Assembly (NCBI GenBank): GCA_013399695.1
Contig: VXAU01001245.1
Coordinates: 280,930 to 344,929 of the forward strand
Direction: 5' to 3'
From: Formicarius rufipectus
Taxonomy: Eukaryota > Chordata > Aves > Passeriformes > Formicariidae
Length of the DNA: 64,000 bases
Made by a program: the position numbers and the translations under genes. Shown here piece by piece: positions 62,901-64,000 of this stretch. Each line of letters starts with the position of its first letter. Positions within the stretch are counted from its first letter, which is position 1. Below the pieces are notes generated by a model. It did not search any database. It saw only the letters and a program-made list of their open reading frames with translations, and had not been told where the DNA came from.

Positions 62901-64000
62901 GAGGAATGTCAACTAAGGAGTCAGGAAGTGGAAAAGAGGGAAGAAAAGCAGGCAGAGTATGCCAGAATTAGGAAAAATAACGGGGCGCTTAAGACTACAA
63001 GTTTAACATCCCTGAAGCTGCCTATTCACAATGAACCCCACAAGTTTTCCAGATGAAGGTGGAACAACTACTGCAGTGCACCCCCATTAAACAAAGAATG
63101 ATCAGTAAACAGTCACACAACAAACTTCAGTTCAAGAAAATGACCCTCTGTCACACATCAGTCACAGGTCCCTGCCTGCAGACATCAGTGTGATTCAGAC
63201 ATTGCCAGGCATCTGAGAGCCACCTATTTGCCACTAAAATTTGCTTCTTCCAAATTCAACACACATAGCTTTCTCAGGAGGAAATACACTGAAGACACTG
63301 CAGTGGTAAAAAGAAAAATAATTCAGACACAGTTTATGGAATTTGGTCCTCCTTTAGCAAAATGTTACCTTCTATTTCACAACTGAAACAGTGTTTTCCT
63401 TGCTCAGATTCCACAACCAAAAGGCCTGACGACTATTTGTATAGATACTCAAAAGGCAGGAGAATTTTTAACTATTCCCTAAAACACAGAAAAACTACCC
63501 CATAAACTATTTCCCTCTTTCTCCTTCTCAGAATTACTGCCGAAGTTAATGGTGTACCCACCCAGTTGCTGCCACTCTTTTGAACATCTTTCTGCTACTC
63601 AAAGAGCATCGTATCAACAGTTTACTACACTGACAGCAGCTAACAGACTTTCTGCACTGTATGTTCACCTGATCTACTACTTGAAAAAGTAACAGTGAAT
63701 AGTCATCATCCCAATGTGTGCAGGGCCTTGATACAAAGTTTTATGCAAGCACACAGTCAGGGAAGTTGTAGATACAAGACTCCAGTTCTTCCTAACAAGG
63801 GATTTCCCACAAGCCCCATCCCTTAACACCAACTCCTGATTCTTAACTAGGCAGGTTAGGTCTAGCTCCTCATTAATCCTCATTGCCCATAACAAGCAAA
63901 GATACCACTCAGATCTTCCAGGGCAGGATCTAGCTTTCATTAATCTTCAAGGCAGACAGCAACAACAGACCTTTTATGGAAAGATACAGACCCTGGCTAA
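56926..64000. other. Right end of window, no assigned gene
   Basis: AT-rich DNA. Exon-like open segments at 60396-60515 and 59917-60005 on the minus strand are discussed in the findings. No CpG island, so no CELF1 promoter is evident before the right edge. Confidence 0.5.

Noticed and set aside
1..64000. tRNA, rRNA, CRISPR or prokaryotic mobile elements
   Set aside because: No cloverleaf with A/B boxes, no regularly spaced repeats and no prokaryotic gene organisation was seen; the DNA is plainly vertebrate nuclear.

Overview
The window is vertebrate nuclear DNA, almost certainly from a bird. The evidence is spliced genes with GT/AG introns, several CR1 retroposon fragments (the dominant avian LINE), no SINE/Alu-type repeats, and proteins close to human orthologues. 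The gene order PSMC3 - RAPSN - CELF1, all on the minus strand, matches the conserved block known from human 11p11.2. I cannot tell the species from the sequence.

Layout (all genes read right to left). 1-1771: the 5' end of PSMC3 (26S proteasome ATPase RPT5), two short coding exons and an intron that runs off the window and carries a CR1 copy. 1480-2300: a GC-rich island holding the PSMC3 start, a 16-N gap and the last RAPSN exon. 2051-11226: all eight coding exons of RAPSN (rapsyn), which splice to a 412-residue protein with an N-myristoylation glycine, TPRs and a complete RING-H2 finger. 11227-15694: the RAPSN promoter region and intergenic DNA. About 15695-24481: the probable long 3' UTR of CELF1. 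24482-39737: twelve CELF1 exons coding for a 484-residue RNA-binding protein with three RRMs. 41739-41809: an alternative 5' coding exon that extends it to 511 residues. 41810-64000: 22 kb of AT-rich DNA with no recognised exon, most simply the 5' intron(s) of CELF1, with CR1 fragments and an assembly duplication at 56-57 kb.

The exon borders given for RAPSN and CELF1 were joined phase by phase and close without a frameshift. The genes are unrelated in function: proteasome ATPase, acetylcholine-receptor clustering scaffold at the neuromuscular junction, and splicing/mRNA-decay regulator. CELF1 and rapsyn both act in muscle, but nothing here shows shared control.

No prokaryotic features, CRISPR arrays, tRNA or rRNA genes were found, and I see no convincing new biological system. 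The points most worth checking are the single-N-bounded duplication at 56017-56925, the tandem splice acceptors in CELF1, an unassigned exon-like segment at 60396-60515, UG/GU-rich tracts in the CELF1 3' UTR that suggest self-regulation, and the tight RAPSN/PSMC3 packing.
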